Part shown: positions 8,874 through 22,092 of the stretch, one piece after another
Numbering within the stretch: the first letter of the stretch is position 1
Layout of the letters: the number at the start of each line of letters is the position of its first letter
Assembly (NCBI GenBank): GCA_030512295.1
Contig: JAULSR010000008.1
Coordinates: 558,001 to 622,000 of the forward strand
DNA: 64,000 bases
Direction: 5' to 3'
Origin: Bombardia bombarda
Lineage: Eukaryota > Ascomycota > Sordariomycetes > Sordariales > Lasiosphaeriaceae
Notes under the pieces: model-generated
Told to the model about the DNA's origin: nothing
Databases searched by the model: none
Seen by the model: the letters and a program-made list of their open reading frames with translations, nothing else
Program-made: the position numbers and the translations under genes

Positions 8874-11800
8874 CTATCGACTAATCGCACTCCCAACACT
8901 ACCCGCATCACTTGTGCCCGTCTGCCCCTCCGTATCCGATTCACCGCCACTAAGATTACTCCCACCACTCCCAAGCCTCCTCACAGTAGACCCAATACTC
9001 CCAGACGACGACCCATTCGGCCCCCCTCTCCTCAACGGAACCTTTAACCTCGGTGTAGCAGCAGCCCCAAACCCAATCCCAATCCCATTCCCAACCCCAA
9101 CCCCATTCATCCCCACCCCCACATTCACATTCACCATCTCCATCGCCTCCCTCAGCGTATCCCCCGTCTCATCCAGCGCCGCCAGAAACCTCGCCAGCTC
9201 CTTACACAGCTCCCAGTCCCCCTCCCTCATCGCCCTGCTCAGCAACCTGACGCTCTGCTCGCTCGCCGTCGCCAGCTCGTCAAACGTATGCAGGATCAAC
9301 AAATACCCGCCCGCCGTCTTGAGGCTGCCCCGCTGCAGGCTCTCCTCAAACAGCTCCTGCGGCGGCGGCAGGTACGCGAAAAGCGTCCGCCACGACCGCA
9401 CCTCCGTCTTGCGCGTGCACTGCACCACAATGTCCAGGTACTGCCGGAACGACGAGAGCAGCGAGAGCACCCGCGGGAGCACCGCGTCCTGCGGCGCCGG
9501 TGGTGGGCTCGCGTCCACCTCCTCGTCCAGCACGTGGTGCAGGAGCACCTCGAGCGCGTGCGCAAAGTACTCGAGGTTCTCGTGCTGCTGGGCCAGGCGC
9601 AGCGCCTCGACCGGCTTGTTGGCGGCGAGGTAGAAGCGTAGCATGTCGGGCAGGAAGAGGGTTGTCTGCGCGTAGATTAGTAAAGAAAAAAGAGATAGCG
9701 TATCCCATAAAACAAACATACCCTGATAGAAAAGCGGAAGAACGAAAAGCTGACGTCCCTTCGTTGAATTAAATCCGACTCGACCCCCAGCACGATGGCC
9801 TTGCCAAGCAGTACAGACAGGGGATAAAAGTCGATAGGGACAGACACCATCCCCGGCAGCTCCCTCGTCAAGTCCCGCGACATATCCTTGAGCGCAACCT
9901 CCATGTCCGGCCACGCCTTCAGCTCATTGCCGTCAAAGATCCATAGTGAGTTGCGCAATCGTTCATCATCAGCAGCCATCCCACTGCCGTAGGCGAGCGC
10001 ACCGGGACTGTTGCTGCCCCCCGGCAGCAGCTGCTGCTGCGACACCGCCGTCCCCAATGAAGAAAACGGCTGATCCCTCATGCTGGTATAGTACTCAATG
10101 TTATGCACAAGCACGCGCATGTCGTATTTCAAATGGCCCTCCTCGTCCACCCTCGGCCGGAGCAGCACCAGCTTGCCGTCCACCAGGAACAGGACCGACG
10201 CATGCGCCACGTCTTGCGACGGGTCGCCGTCGAGCAGCTGGCTCTCGGGCAGGATCCAGCTCAGACCCCTCACTCGTGCCGGCGACCGCACGATGCCATG
10301 GAAGGCGATGTGGCCCACCTCGACGAGCCTGATAGCGCCGCCCGAGGAGGGCGCGAATATAAAATGGTAGAGAAGGTTATCGTATGTGTAGACCAGCAGC
10401 GAGTCCTCGCCCGAGGGCGTGATCAAGACGACGGGCGCGGGCATCTGGCGGACGTGCATGACGGTCGCGTTGTCGAGCGGGGCCTCGCGCGAGTAGAGGC
10501 GGAGCTCAAAGCTCCTGGGGTTGTTGGCGACGACGGCCTCGACGGCCGCCACCAGCACGTTTTGGTACCAGCACATGCCGCCCCTGACCTGGAACTCGTT
10601 CTCCGTGGCCTGATTGGCGAACGTCTTCCACCGGCCGCTGTTGATGCTGTAGTGCGCCAGCCCCCTGCGCCCGGCCACGGCGACATATCTGCCGTCGGTC
10701 GAGATGGCCGTGCACTTGATGGGCCACTGGTTCGAGAGATAGACGGCCGGGATCCTCGCCGTGTGCCACAGGCCGGGCTCCGCCGAGATGGAGGTCAGGT
10801 CCGGCAGGTCGTAGCCCCTGTAGACCATGATGCTCGAGGTGCTCTGAAGCACGGTCCGGAAGAGGTTCGCGGGGCTGTAACACCCCGTCACGGCGCTGCG
10901 CGCCATCTCCAGCAGCCAGATGGCGTCGTGGGCCCGGCCGACCAGCAGCACCTCGCAGGCGCCTCCGACCCAGGCGGCGTCCCTCACGCCCGATATCCAC
11001 TCCTCGCCGTTCATCGACGCGATGGCGTGGTCCGTGTTGAAGCTGTTGCTCAGCTGTTTGCCGTATACGCTCCATGTCGCCCACCCCTCCTCGAAGCCGG
11101 CAAATAGACAGTAGCCGTCCGGAGAGTAGCTGAGCGTGGTGAGGCTCCCGGTAACGCTTGTAGATGCTGGGAGGCTGTGCACGTGGGAGGGCGGGATGTT
11201 GCCCGAGTAGTCCTTGGCCGAGTAGACACGGATGCTGCCGTCGGCACACCCGACAGTGATAAGCGAGAAGCGCGCATTGATCACACACCGAATGGCATGC
11301 TCTTGCTCGGTCTGGGGGACGTGGAAACAGTAGCCCCTGAACAGCTTTTTAGGATCCGGCGTTTCGCCGTCCTGCAGGCTGTTGCCGCCATCGCCGGCTA
11401 TGCGCTGTACGGCGTACGCCTTGCCATCGCTGGTGACCCAGGTAGAGAGATTCATGGGCCTGTCGTGCGTCATCTCCTTGACCGTAACCTTCTTGTCGAC
11501 CCAGCCCATGCGGCTCAGCAGCTCGGTGGTCGTCTGCGTCCCCGAGCTGTCGGGGGTCCAGCGGATGCACTGCACGGCGGCGGGCTTGCGGGTCGCCACA
11601 ACCAGCTCGTCGTCGAGGGCTAGGGCACTCTCGATGCCGGCGTCCACCTTGATCACCATGCGGAAGCGGACGCTCACGTCCCGCGCTCCCGACCCCTCGC
11701 CCGGTCCCCATAGTATCTGGTCGGGCGCCAGACCGCCGCCGTGGCTCTGTCGTCGCTTTTGTACGTTGTTGTGGTTGGTGAAGTGCGGCTTGTAGACGCG

Positions 11801-12433
11801 CGAGTCGGCATCGGTAGCTAGGGAGTAGGTGATGAGGTAGCCCAGGCTGGTGTGGACGACGAAGATGGCGGCGTCGGGGCGCAGCAGGAGGCCGGTGTTA
11901 GTGCCGTAGGATGTGAGCGACGCCTCGGACCGCATCACGACGGCAAGAACGACGGTTGGCTAGTGGGGAAGTCAGAAGACAATCAATCTTAGGCGGCGGA
12001 TATCAAGACAGGAAAGGGGCTCTCGGACCTTTGTCTGCCAGATGGTCATGGATGTCGACGTGATGGCGGCAAAGATGTGGCCAGAGCGAGCGACGCGGAG
12101 GGCCAAGATGGGCTCCTTGAGGGATCGGCTGGGAGGGGCAGGCCCTGGGGAGGTCTCCAATGGCTCGTCATCTTCGTCGTCGTGGTAGAGGGCATGTTCG
12201 ACGGATTGGATGCCGGGGGTCAGGGGGGTCACCGGCGTAATGGGTGTGGGCGGTGCGCCGAGGGCAGCGTCCTGGTTCTGGCTGGGGCCCGAGATAGATG
12301 TTGGGGATAGCAAGGGCGGATTGTGTCTGTCGTGCCGCTGGCTGACGACGGCATGGTCATGGTCTGATATAGAGGCAAGCGGGTGGGTGCTGGTTGTCGC
12401 ATAGATTCGCGGAGTGCCAACGGGCCAATACAT
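8874..12433 (-). CDS. RIC1: RIC1, guanine-nucleotide exchange factor subunit for Ypt6/Rab6
   Basis: RIC1 with RGP1 forms the exchange factor that activates the Golgi Rab Ypt6 in retrograde endosome-to-Golgi traffic. Three exons: 12433-12029, 11959-9722 and 9665-8874; 1144 residues. The N-terminus MYWPVGTPRIYATT and the block TIWQTK-PTVVLAVVMRS match the family, as do the beta-propeller-like first half (LSYSPDGYCLFAGFEEGWATWSVYG) and the C-terminal RIC1 domain (SFSFFRFSIR-TTLFLPDMLRFYLAANKPVEALRLAQQHENLEYFAHALEVLLH is split across exons 2 and 3). The first intron has a weak donor (GTCCGA); phase and protein similarity decide it. The tail carries a Val/Gly/Asn low-complexity stretch. The gene diverges from TEX1 across 599 bases. 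Function is known for the family; exon joins are inferred. Confidence 0.93.
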
Positions 12434-13032
12434 GGTATGGCTCGTTGAAGCCGGTGCCTGGACGGCGGCTTCATGCGCATCGGCAACTCGCGTTTGTCGA
12501 CCGCCCGATCAGTTCATGTCTCGGGGAATTTTGTTGTTAATTGACGTCCTTGACGGGTCAAGGTGGTCGTTTGTGGAGTGCAGGAGCCCCTGGCAATGGA
12601 AGGGCAATGGGGGACGCGACCGGGTACCAATCGCCTTACACATGGAAGGTACCTTCCTCCCCTGCAGGGATGCACCCTCTGTCCTCGGCTTATTTCTAGG
12701 TACCCCACTGCTGCTAACTGCCTCCCGTGCTGGCAGCTGCGCGCTTACCTGTGAAACTAGAAAGCCTCCCTTCTCTACATTCTGTGTCTGTCAGTTCAAG
12801 GCGTTCATTCGATACATCCAATAAAAGTCCATCCACACTACCTACCTATATACTAGCTGTATACGAACCGTGTCATATGCTTCTTTAATTCAAGGCCTCA
12901 CTGACTTTGAATCTTGTATTTTTTTTTAACCTCTCCCGCAAAAGTTCTCATACATTAACCAGCGACGATCTCATTGCTTCGTTAGCTCACCTCTTAGGCT
13001 TCCCTCGTGCTCGGCGCGTGCTCTACGGCAGT
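12434..13032. promoter_or_regulatory. Divergent promoter region, RIC1 / TEX1
   Basis: 599 bases lie between the two start codons, which face apart, so control elements for both genes must lie here. GGTACC occurs at about 12623-12628, 12648-12653 and 12699-12704. The right half is pyrimidine-rich, as expected for a fungal 5' leader next to TEX1. No TATA box is obvious. Confidence 0.5.
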
Positions 13033-14519
13033 ATGGCACCAGTTATGCGCCCCAAGTATACCCTTACAAAGGAGAAGTTTCCGACTTATTTTGGTCCCCT
13101 GAAGAGCCAACCATATAGCGACTCGAGCTCGGTCTCTAGGGCACTTGGGGGCCATCACAGGTAGTCTAGCCTTCCTGCTCTCACCCTTCACAATATCATA
13201 TGCTGCTTGCTAACATCATAGTTCACTCTAGTCTTCGTGCGATAGCTTGGAATCCGTTGGGGAGTCTCGTTGCGACTGGTTCTGTCGACAAGACCCTTCG
13301 TGTCTGTGAGTATTTCATGGCCGACTGTCGGCCTGCCTGTCCACCCAACTGGGCACTGACCAGCTATCCCGGCTACTAGGGAATCCTGAGAAGCCTAACA
13401 TCCGCTTCTCGACCGAGCTCAAGGGCCACTCAGCTCCCATCGAAAAGATTGCTTTCAACCCGGTCAAGGATGCAGAGCTCTGTAGTATCAGCAACGACGG
13501 AGTCGTCAAGTTCTGGGACGTGAGGACCAAGGCTTCCGTCAACGAGGTCAAGGGTCTCGGCAGCGCTCGCTCCCTGGCCTGGGCCCCCGACGGCTCATCG
13601 CTTCTCGTTGGAAACAGCGTGGGTGTTGCGCGCCAAAGCTCAAGCCCTCTTTTTTCTTTTCTTTTTTTCTTTTCTTTTTTTCTTTTTTCTTTTTTTTTTT
13701 CTTTTTAAGTTTGCATGCTCACTGACAACTATGATAACCATAGCACGAAATATTTAACATATCGCCAACCCAGTCTACCATCATCTCATCTCACCAACAG
13801 CCGGTCGAGACAAACCAGATGGCCTTTTGCTGGGGCGGCAAGAAGGTTTACATCCCCTCGGTAGAGGGCAAGATCCGGATCCTGTCGTACCCCGAGCTGG
13901 ATCCCATATTCCACAAGAACTATACCGTGGACCCGGGCGAGACGAGCGAGTTTATGCTCAAGGGCCACACAGCTTCCTGCACGACGGTGGAGCCTTCGCC
14001 GACGGGCAAGTACTTGGCCACTGGAGGAGCAGACTCGACAATTTCGCTGTTTGATACAAAAGACTGGATTTGTCATCGGACCATCACGCGCATAACGGGA
14101 ACCGTCAAGAGCATCAGTATGTGCAGCCGACCCTCTCGTGTTTATTTTTGTCCCCAAGGTCGCTTGCGCGCAGGGGGCTGCCAATGCTTGGATGGATGCT
14201 AACTTGATATCATTATTATAGGCTTTACTTTTGACGGTAGCTACGTTGTTGGGGGCTGCGATGAAGGTTGGTTGATACCCCCATGGAGCCAGACAGGCCA
14301 GAAATGGAAATGCCCAAGACATGCAATGCTGACCTTTTTTGTGTGCCTTGCTTAGGTTCCGGTTTGGAGGTCACTCATACCGAGTCTGGAGAGCATGTAC
14401 ACACCTTCAAGACAGCAGGGCCCTGCGAGGCGGTAGCGTGGGCTCCGACAAAATACTGTCTGGCCTACGGCGATGTGGGGGTACTCCGTATTATCGGCCT
14501 TGATGGTGACAGGAAATAG
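13033..14519 (+). CDS. TEX1: THO/TREX complex subunit TEX1 (THOC3), WD40 protein
   Basis: WD40 subunit of the THO/TREX complex, which couples transcription to mRNA export. Six exons: 13033-13160, 13232-13305, 13380-13618, 13744-14116, 14222-14266 and 14356-14519; 340 residues. Repeats are visible as SLRAIAWNPLGSLVATGSVD, GHSAPIEKIAFNPVKDAELC, VVKFWDVRT, GHTASCTTVEPSPTGKYLAT and VKSISFTFDGSYVVGGCDEG. The joined block NISPTQSTIISSHQQPVETNQ is characteristic of fungal TEX1. Intron 3 (13619-13743) carries a long T/C-rich tract in its 5' half. Intron 1 has two possible acceptors (13220, 13231); only the second avoids a stop. All joins preserve phase. Confidence 0.9.
13650..13707 (+). repeat. Polypyrimidine (T/C) tract inside TEX1 intron 3
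   Basis: About 58 bases of almost pure T with scattered C lie just after the donor, within a 125-base intron. The tract is well upstream of the acceptor at 13743, so it is not a canonical acceptor-proximal tract. Confidence 0.9.
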
Positions 14520-15074
14520 GTTCAAGCCGCCAAAAGAGGAAAGACTGAGTTTGACCAAGACGCACTGGACGATAAACCCCAACCCTGATATCAACGAGCA
14601 GTTGAGGGGTCTCGTTGTTTCGATAGGCTCAGCGGTCAGGCCGAAGGTCCTGACTTGTCATGTTACGAGCATGGGAGCAGACACAGCGACTTATTGGCTG
14701 ACAGCGGTTTGCAAGGGATTTTTTTGACTTATTCAGTTTCCCAAGAAAAAAAGTCGCCAAGCTGCAGAGTAGTTCAACGTCATATCGCGAATTGTGACGG
14801 TATGGCTATCAGCGCGGGGCAATGTGATGCCGACTATACATGACGGGGTGGCCGTATGTCTTGCAGAATGATACGGTTGTGCAGCTACTCCCCGTGTTCT
14901 GGGACGGGAACGTCTGTCTTGGATGGATGGATGGGTTGGTTGGTTTGGCTTTTTTTTTTGGTTTTTTTTTTTTTGGTTTTTTGATGCCAGACTTATCTGT
15001 GTGCATTTGGGCAATTCAAGCAGCAAAAATAGAAACATTACAAGTCAATTACTCCTCTTATTCACCCATCAGTT

Positions 15075-15116
<42 letters not shown>

Positions 15117-16980
15117 TTTGCCTACCAGGAGCACTACCGAGTCCTGGGCCATGGGTTACGATGCCAATGCATATATTCTCCTACTTGTCCATTTTGTGGC
15201 TGATGGAGGGCTCGAAACTGGTCTTACTTTTGCGAGACCAATCAGGAATCTTTGTTCCTGGCGTACATCAGTCGACGTTGGGTGGCCAAGGGGGGATTGG
15301 GTGTGAGATTCTATGCACCATCTAGCAAAGAACCGAGAAGCTGCCGAGTCAAGGGCGAGTGCGGTATTCAAGGCAGAATGGTGTAGTCTCTTGTCGATCC
15401 AATAACAACCATACGGAGTACTCGCACAGTCTTCGTGGCTCCCTGGTCAGGAGTTCTGCGAGATGGCACTGAGGTTGGGTGGAAGGGTCTGGAACTGTCC
15501 TCGTGAGGAGCTTCAAAGTGGCGGGCTATTAATAATACAGTCCCGAGAAGTAACAATGAATGATGTGAATTGAATCTGCACATCTCATCCGTCATGTATA
15601 CTACACAAGCGAGGACGCTCCTTGTCGTCTGATTTTTTCGGAAGGGTACCTGAGGTACTGTTGCCCGGGAATACCACAGTATAGAGATTGAATATCTGCG
15701 GATTTCAGCTACGGGTTTAAAAACAGGTGAAAATGGCAATCAACAGCTATGGATACGATATGAGGATTGGTTGTGCATGAAGTTATATCCATGTATTTGG
15801 TACTGCGGTGGGGATTAATGACACCCCTGGTAGTCTCGTGCGCATGGTTGGCTTGGCCTCGTGGAAGGAGCGGCGGCGAGGATGCCCACCCAAACCCGTT
15901 GGGGAACAAAAAGATGCATGGATTTGGGGCGTGCGTTTTACAGCTGTTGCCTTGCCTCTGGAGAATGGCCCCATCCAATGTTCACCCGCGCGGTAACTTT
16001 TAACAGTCGGTTGAACCAAGTAAATAGGTCCACTTTGATATCTAACATCAACTTCAGTGTGAGCCTGTCCGACAGTGTAAATGACTCGGAATGAGCGCTG
16101 CATCGCCGGCTGGCTGCATACCTACAAGAGGCCAGCCAAGGGTCTTGGGGCTCCATCCGATCAGACTCGGAGCCCTGTAGGGCGGGACAGGCAGGAAGGA
16201 CGACGGGCATGCCATGTCTCGTCGCCCAGCACTTCTTTTTATTAAGGACATGCAGTGTGCATTGCAGTATTCGTACGTTGACAGACTGCACATAATCAGA
16301 TAACATGGAAGCCAGTGGACACTAAAGTACCTTACACAGTGACAGTCAAAGAATCTGGCCGTTTTCAGACCGTGTGAAGACAGTGCAAAGTAAGTGCGTA
16401 CAGGGTGCTGAAGCGCTGACATTGGATGCCAATCCCCGCGGGGTCCCGTTCTTTCTTCATTCGATCTCAACTTCCAGCAACAGAACAACCAGTCACTGGC
16501 ACCTCTCATTATTCCCCGTGTTTGGTTTGTGGGGCGAGGTACATGGTCCGCAGCGCTCACGCCGCCAATTAGCACCGCGTCTACGCACGTCGAGCACTCA
16601 ACGGCCGCACGGCTGAAATGCGCCATTCCTCGGTCTCTCGGACTGAACAAAGTAGTCTTTTGGCCCTTCACCGTCTTCTCCCCAGGAGCCCGCCGTCGTC
16701 CACGTAATAAACCAAACGGGTCCCACACGGGCACACCACTGCCATCATCGACCCCGTCGCAAGTCGCAAGCCGCAAGTCGCAAGTCGCAACCCCTGCTGC
16801 ACCGCGCTCGCGCTGGCCTTCGAACCCAAACCCGCCTCCAGCTTGGGCCTTGGCTACTTAAGGAATCGGCGAATCGGCGAATCGGCCCCCCCCTATTCGC
16901 ATCCATTGAAGGAGGAAGAACCGCATACCGCCCGCGCCCGCGCCCGAACCCGAACCCGCCAGCAATCATCCGCATTCAAC
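14520..16980. other. 2.5 kb spacer between TEX1 and the Zn(II)2Cys6 regulator
   Basis: It contains the TEX1 3' UTR and the upstream region of the regulator. Visible elements are T-rich runs around 14950-14980, a TTG microsatellite (15075-15113), GTCGCAA-type heptamer repeats at about 16755-16790, and short direct repeats just before the gene: AATCGGCG at 16863-16885 and CGCCCG/AACCCG at 16929-16960. A 240-codon minus-strand ORF (16054-16776) lacks any family resemblance and I do not call it. Confidence 0.45.
15075..15113. repeat. TTG microsatellite, 13 units
   Basis: Thirteen perfect TTG units in non-coding sequence downstream of TEX1, preceded by T-rich runs. Confidence 0.95.
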
Positions 16981-19900
16981 ATGTCGTCGTCCTCCGACAC
17001 CCCTCCCGACACCATCATGGTGTCGGATTCTGGTACCGACAAGCGCTCCAACGAGAGAGCTGCCGCCGACGCGGCCGCAGGCGGGAACCTCAGTGTCCCT
17101 AAACCCAAGCGTCTGGCCTGCATGATCTGCAGGAAAAGGAAGCTGAAGTGCGATGGCACCAAGCCGAGCTGCAGCACCTGCACGCGACTTGGCCATACGT
17201 GCGCCTATGACGAAGTGAGGAGAAAGAGCGGTCCCAAGAGGGGATATGTGAAGGCGCTCGAAGAGAGGCTAAGTATGCACATGTGCAACAACACCATTGG
17301 GGTGCCATTCTTTTGAGGAAGCTTCGCAGCTAACGCGCTGTGTGCGTGCCTATGTGTGTAGAGCAGGTTGAGACATTATTGAAGACCCAAGATGTACCCA
17401 CGACGAGTCCAGACGGCAGCAAGACCATGCCCATCACCATCGATGACAGACCGCCGCCGAAGCCGCCAACCCCACACGCCCCTCCCGTAGCTGTAAACTT
17501 CAGTGTTCCCGACCCGTCCATTGCAGTTGCCAAGAGCAGAGATGTAGATCGCTGGAATTTTGCCTCGGAATCTCCAAACGTCATGGATGATTTCAACTTC
17601 AACAGCAACATCACCATGGGCATGGGTGATGTCGAAAACAACTTTACCTGGGAGATGATAGGTCTGGGTCTGGAAGAGCCTCTACCGCCGCAGGACACAA
17701 TCGATGAGCTGTAAGCCGCCGCATGGATCGTGGATCCATCAGCTGACCCTTGCGGATGATTTAAATGCTAACAACAACACTTACATCATCTGAGCAGTCA
17801 CCAGATATACTTTGAGAAGATCCACCCGTCAGTCCCCATGATACACAAGTACCGCTACCTGGCAGCCATGAACCTGTAAGAAGCATACCTAGGTTACCAT
17901 TACGACACATGCTTTATTTCATACGGTACTGACGTGTATATCAGAGCTCCCAACCAGCGCCCACCAGTATGTCTCCGCTATGCCATGTGGACGCTAGCAT
18001 GCTCCATCACGGAAAAGTTCCAGGATTTGAAGGACCTCTTCTACCAGCGAGCTAGGAGATATGTCGAGTTGGACTACATCAAGGGCTACGGAGAACACAT
18101 TATCTCCGTGGCCCAAGCCCAGGCTCACATATTACTTGCATCATACGAGTTCAAAATGATGCATTTCCCCCGAGCGTGGATGAGCACAGGCTCAGCCGTG
18201 CGGCTCTGTCAGATGTAAGTCGTTGCTCCTTGTTGTGTACTATTAGTACACTACAACAACTACGAATGCTCATATTTCATAGGATTGGTCTTCATCGTCT
18301 CGACGGAGCAGGGCTGGATGTAAAGCAGTGTCTCCCGCCGCCTCGGGATTGGACAGAGCGGGAAGAAAGGAGGCGGACCTTTTGGATGGCCTTTTGCCAG
18401 GATCGATATGCCAGCATTGGAACTGGATGGCCAATGACAGTGGATGAGAAGGATATCCTGACGAACCTGCCCTCCACAGACGAGGCATTTGAGATGAGTC
18501 GCCCTGAGCAGACACAGCCCCTGCAAGACGCCATGAGTCCTGCTGGCGCCGGAAAGATGTCGGCTTTCGGCGGCATCGTCCTTATGGCCTGTCTTTTCGG
18601 TCGCAATCTCGTCCACCTGCACCGTCCCGATGTCGATGATCGAGACCACGATCTCAATGGCGAATTCTGGAGGAGGCACCGAAGCATGGACAATATCCTT
18701 CTCAACACGTCTCTCTGCTTGCCATCTCACCTGAAGCTGCCAAACGGCCTCGGAAACCCCAATATCGTGTTTACCAACATGTGCATACACACTTCTACCA
18801 TCTGCCTGCACCAGGCAGCCATCTTCAAGGCCGACAAGAACCGGCTTCCAGCTTCCGTGAGCTCGGAGAGCAAAATCCGATGCATCACCGCTGCCAACGA
18901 AATCGCGAGCATCATGAGAATGACGTCACACTTGGATCTCGCCGCGGTAAGTACCTCTCGGTACTTAGCCAAGCGCATCGCTAACTTATCGCGCAGATGA
19001 ACCCCTTTATCTCGTTCTGTTTATATGTTGCCGCCCGAGTTTTTGTTCAATATCTCAAGAGCAGACCAGACGACAGCCAGACAGGCGACTCACTGCGGTT
19101 CCTGTTGTCGGCCATGAACGCTCTCAAGAGGCGAAATCCCCTCACAGAGTCTTTCCTAGTCCAGCTCGACGTGGATCTCGAGGCCTTGGGCACGCGTATA
19201 CCCAAGTTAAAAAGTGCATTCCCACGGAGCAGCGACAGCGTATGTTTTCTTGACTATCCACCGTAACCTCAACAGCTCGCGGGTATTCTTTCTAACTTTT
19301 CCCATGTGTAGCCTACCCAGTCACAGATGCCAGCCGGTATGGCCTCAAAAGTCCGAGCAGGTGGCGAACCCGGCGGCCAAGAGCGCGGTATCTTGTCCAA
19401 CTATCGAAACGACTGCCAATTCAACCAGGGCAATCATACCCCCAACAATAACGATGCAAATCCGAACCCCGACCCGGTTGTCGAGGCCTGCAGTTCTGTC
19501 CCCCAGACATCCGACCCGATCCAGAACTGGTCGGAAGCACCCGAGCCGCCTGCCAGCCACACCAACCACATACCTTCACGTCGGAGCGGGCCGTCGTATG
19601 CGCCTGTACATGGCCTCATGCCTAACAACAATGGCTCAGTATCCGGGATATTCGGCAACGTAAACGATGTAGACGGCACCGGCAGCGGCAACGACCTTTC
19701 GTCCCCAGACGCCACCACCGGCCAGTCGAATCGCCCGACGCCCAACTCGAGCACCACCGTTTCCTCTTCAGATCAACACAGTCAACATCAACGGCAGCAG
19801 AATGGTGGTGGTCCCGTTCCCGGTCCCGGCGGTGGTGGTCTCGCCGGTCTGGGTGGTAGCCTGGCGCCTCCCGGCAGCCGCCTACCCGGGTCTGTTGGCT

Positions 19901-20175
19901 CTGGTAGCGGGACGAGGGTTCCGTTTGAAGCTAGTTCTGGTATTTCCGGCGGTGGTGGCTCGGGTCACAACGAGAGCTTTTATGCAGACCCGGCGTCGTT
20001 TGGGCTGACGCCGGACCGCTTTGGGATGCCTGATACACCTGGTGGTAGTAATGACTTTGGAGCGGGTTCCGGGTGGCCGGATATGTCGAGCACGGCGGGT
20101 GATGGCGTCTTGAGGTCGCTTATGTCGATGGGGCCGATGGAGACTATGGATTTGGGGTGGGAGGTTGGGCCGTGA
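16981..20175 (+). CDS. Zn(II)2Cys6 transcription factor with fungal-specific middle domain
   Basis: Fungal binuclear-cluster regulator of about 919 residues. Seven exons: 16981-17272, 17362-17710, 17798-17875, 17945-18214, 18283-18946, 18997-19239 and 19312-20175. The cluster C-x2-C-x6-C-x6-C-x2-C-x6-C spans residues 47-74 with the DNA-contacting RKRKLK loop, followed by a linker (RRKSGPKRGYVKALEERL) and a short coiled segment (KQVETLLKTQD). The middle homology domain is recognised by YFEKIHPSVPMIHKYRY, RYAMWTLACSITEKF and EERRRTFWMAFCQDRYASIGTGWPM (a split motif). The last exon (about 290 residues) is low-complexity, rich in Gly, Ser, Asn and Pro. It is preceded by 2.5 kb of non-coding DNA. 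The target pathway cannot be read from the sequence and I do not recognise a named orthologue with certainty. Confidence 0.92.
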
Positions 20176-22092
20176 TATAGGTACAAGTATACTTTGGGTG
20201 AAATTGGGTGGCTTGAGTTGCGATGGCTTAGGTAGGTACAGCTAGATAGCTGGTTTTTCTTATGATGCACTCTATCTTTTAGGGAGTTTGAGGTGGATCA
20301 CACTCATGGCTATCGGAGCTGGGGCGGGCCTGTTTGTGTATGTTTGTTTGTCTGTCTGTCTGTCTGTCTGTTTGTGTGTGGACTTTATCTTCCTTTGGGT
20401 TGATATATGAAGGGATGTCTACGTACTTTTTGGTTGTGGCGCAATTTGGTGTTGGGTTTTGGTTTTGACTGGAAATGCTCGTGATACTTTTTTTTGCTTG
20501 CTTTCCCTATCTCCCTCATTCTCCGCTGTGGTTTGGAGAGAGTATGCATGGTGGTGGGAGAAGAAGTGGCCTATTTCTCACATAATACGGCCGTCGCATT
20601 TGTGGGATATGGGAAGGTGGTGAGATCAAGAGGCTGAGGGTGGCGAACTGTACAATACTGTGTGTGTTTTCTTTTTGTATAGTCTTGGAGTTTTGGGGGC
20701 CACACGAGGGAAAGGTGTGTATGTAGACAGACCTATCAACCCAACTCACTCCCACCACAGGAAATGCAGGAACATTATCATATTTTGGCACATTTATTGT
20801 CATCTGTACGGCATGAGAATGTCTGATTGTCGATGAGACTAGCCCTAAACTATTGGTTTGTCAAACTGGAGGATTGAGGTTACTGGAAATGGATGGAGGA
20901 TAGAAGAGTAAATAATATACATGGATCTAAGCCAAATCAGAGGTGGGTGTAAAAAACTATGGGGTAAAATTGAGTGAGTTCTTTTGGACAGGGAGGGTAT
21001 TCATACTCTCATGACCATCTGAGATTGCTACTAAGCAGCAGACAACATCTCGAAGTACCCATCAACTTCATTTGAAGATGGTTAATGGCTTCGTAACTCC
21101 CAAAAGTGTTGCTACTACGTATGTCACCATGGTCTATTCCAGACTCAAGCTAAAAGGTATGTATGTCATCAAGTCCGGACTCTCTCTCTCTCTCTCTCAC
21201 ACAGACACACACATATAGGCGAAACACAGTCTGTCGATAATCCTCGCTCAGGTACTTTCCTCATCTGCTCTTCTCCATATTTTACACATTGCTCCGAATC
21301 CAAGTCAAGCCTCGCCATGGTATCATTTACTTATCCAGAGGAGTGAAACAACTAAACGCGCATGTGTTATATGAAATTATGAATCAAATATGCCCCATGA
21401 TTCCTACCACCACCACCTCTCTCAGCTTTTCCTCTCTTCCTCCCTCACAGATCTCTCTCGTACCCGCCATGAATCCCCTTACCGGCCCTAAAACACCCCA
21501 AAAAAAGGCTGATCCTTGGATTTTAATAACAAAAAGCGAATCAACTTCCATAGCGACAAAAAAAATAAAATAAAAAAAAAGGAGTACACTTCATTACATG
21601 GCTGTATACTAAGGTATATATACTTTAGGGGCGGTAATGGCAATGGTGATGGCAACAAGGCGAGCCCCTTCGAGGACTGGCTAAATAGCCGGACCCGGAG
21701 CTAGTGCAAGCAGTTTGCGCAGACACAGGTGACCGCCGTTCGTTACGAACTTAGTTCAAGGCCAACCAAAGATGCATGATGCACATATTGCAGCGGTGGC
21801 GAGAGAGAACTAGAGACTTGAAGAGAAATTAAAAGTGAATGATGGTCCGAGAATATGTATGTGCAAATGGCCCCCCTCCCCCATGTACCTACCCCATCCC
21901 CCCCAAGACAAAAAAACATGCTGTAGATGGCCTCAAAGCAAACTCCCCAGGGGTAAAAATAAGACCCAACGTGGCTCCCCAGAAGCCCAGTCGCGACGCA
22001 AACAAATAAAAAAAGATATTAAAAGAACAAACGCCCAAGGGTAATCTTTTGTGACAAACGCTCCTCCTTACTCCGAGAAGATGTCCAAAAAC
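20176..22092. other. 1.9 kb convergent spacer
   Basis: The 3' ends of the Zn cluster regulator (+) and the surface sensor-like gene (-) face each other here. The stretch is AT-rich and carries a TCTG tandem run (about 20349-20371), a TC run (about 21179-21198), and A-rich stretches near 21560-21590. No gene is supported. Confidence 0.45.

Noticed and set aside
10103..11107. 334-codon ORF on the plus strand
   Set aside because: Antisense to RIC1, composed of His/Val/Arg/Ala-rich sequence typical of shadows.
16054..16776. 240-codon ORF on the minus strand
   Set aside because: No recognisable motif, and several small ORFs overlap in other frames; likely chance in the spacer before the Zn cluster regulator.
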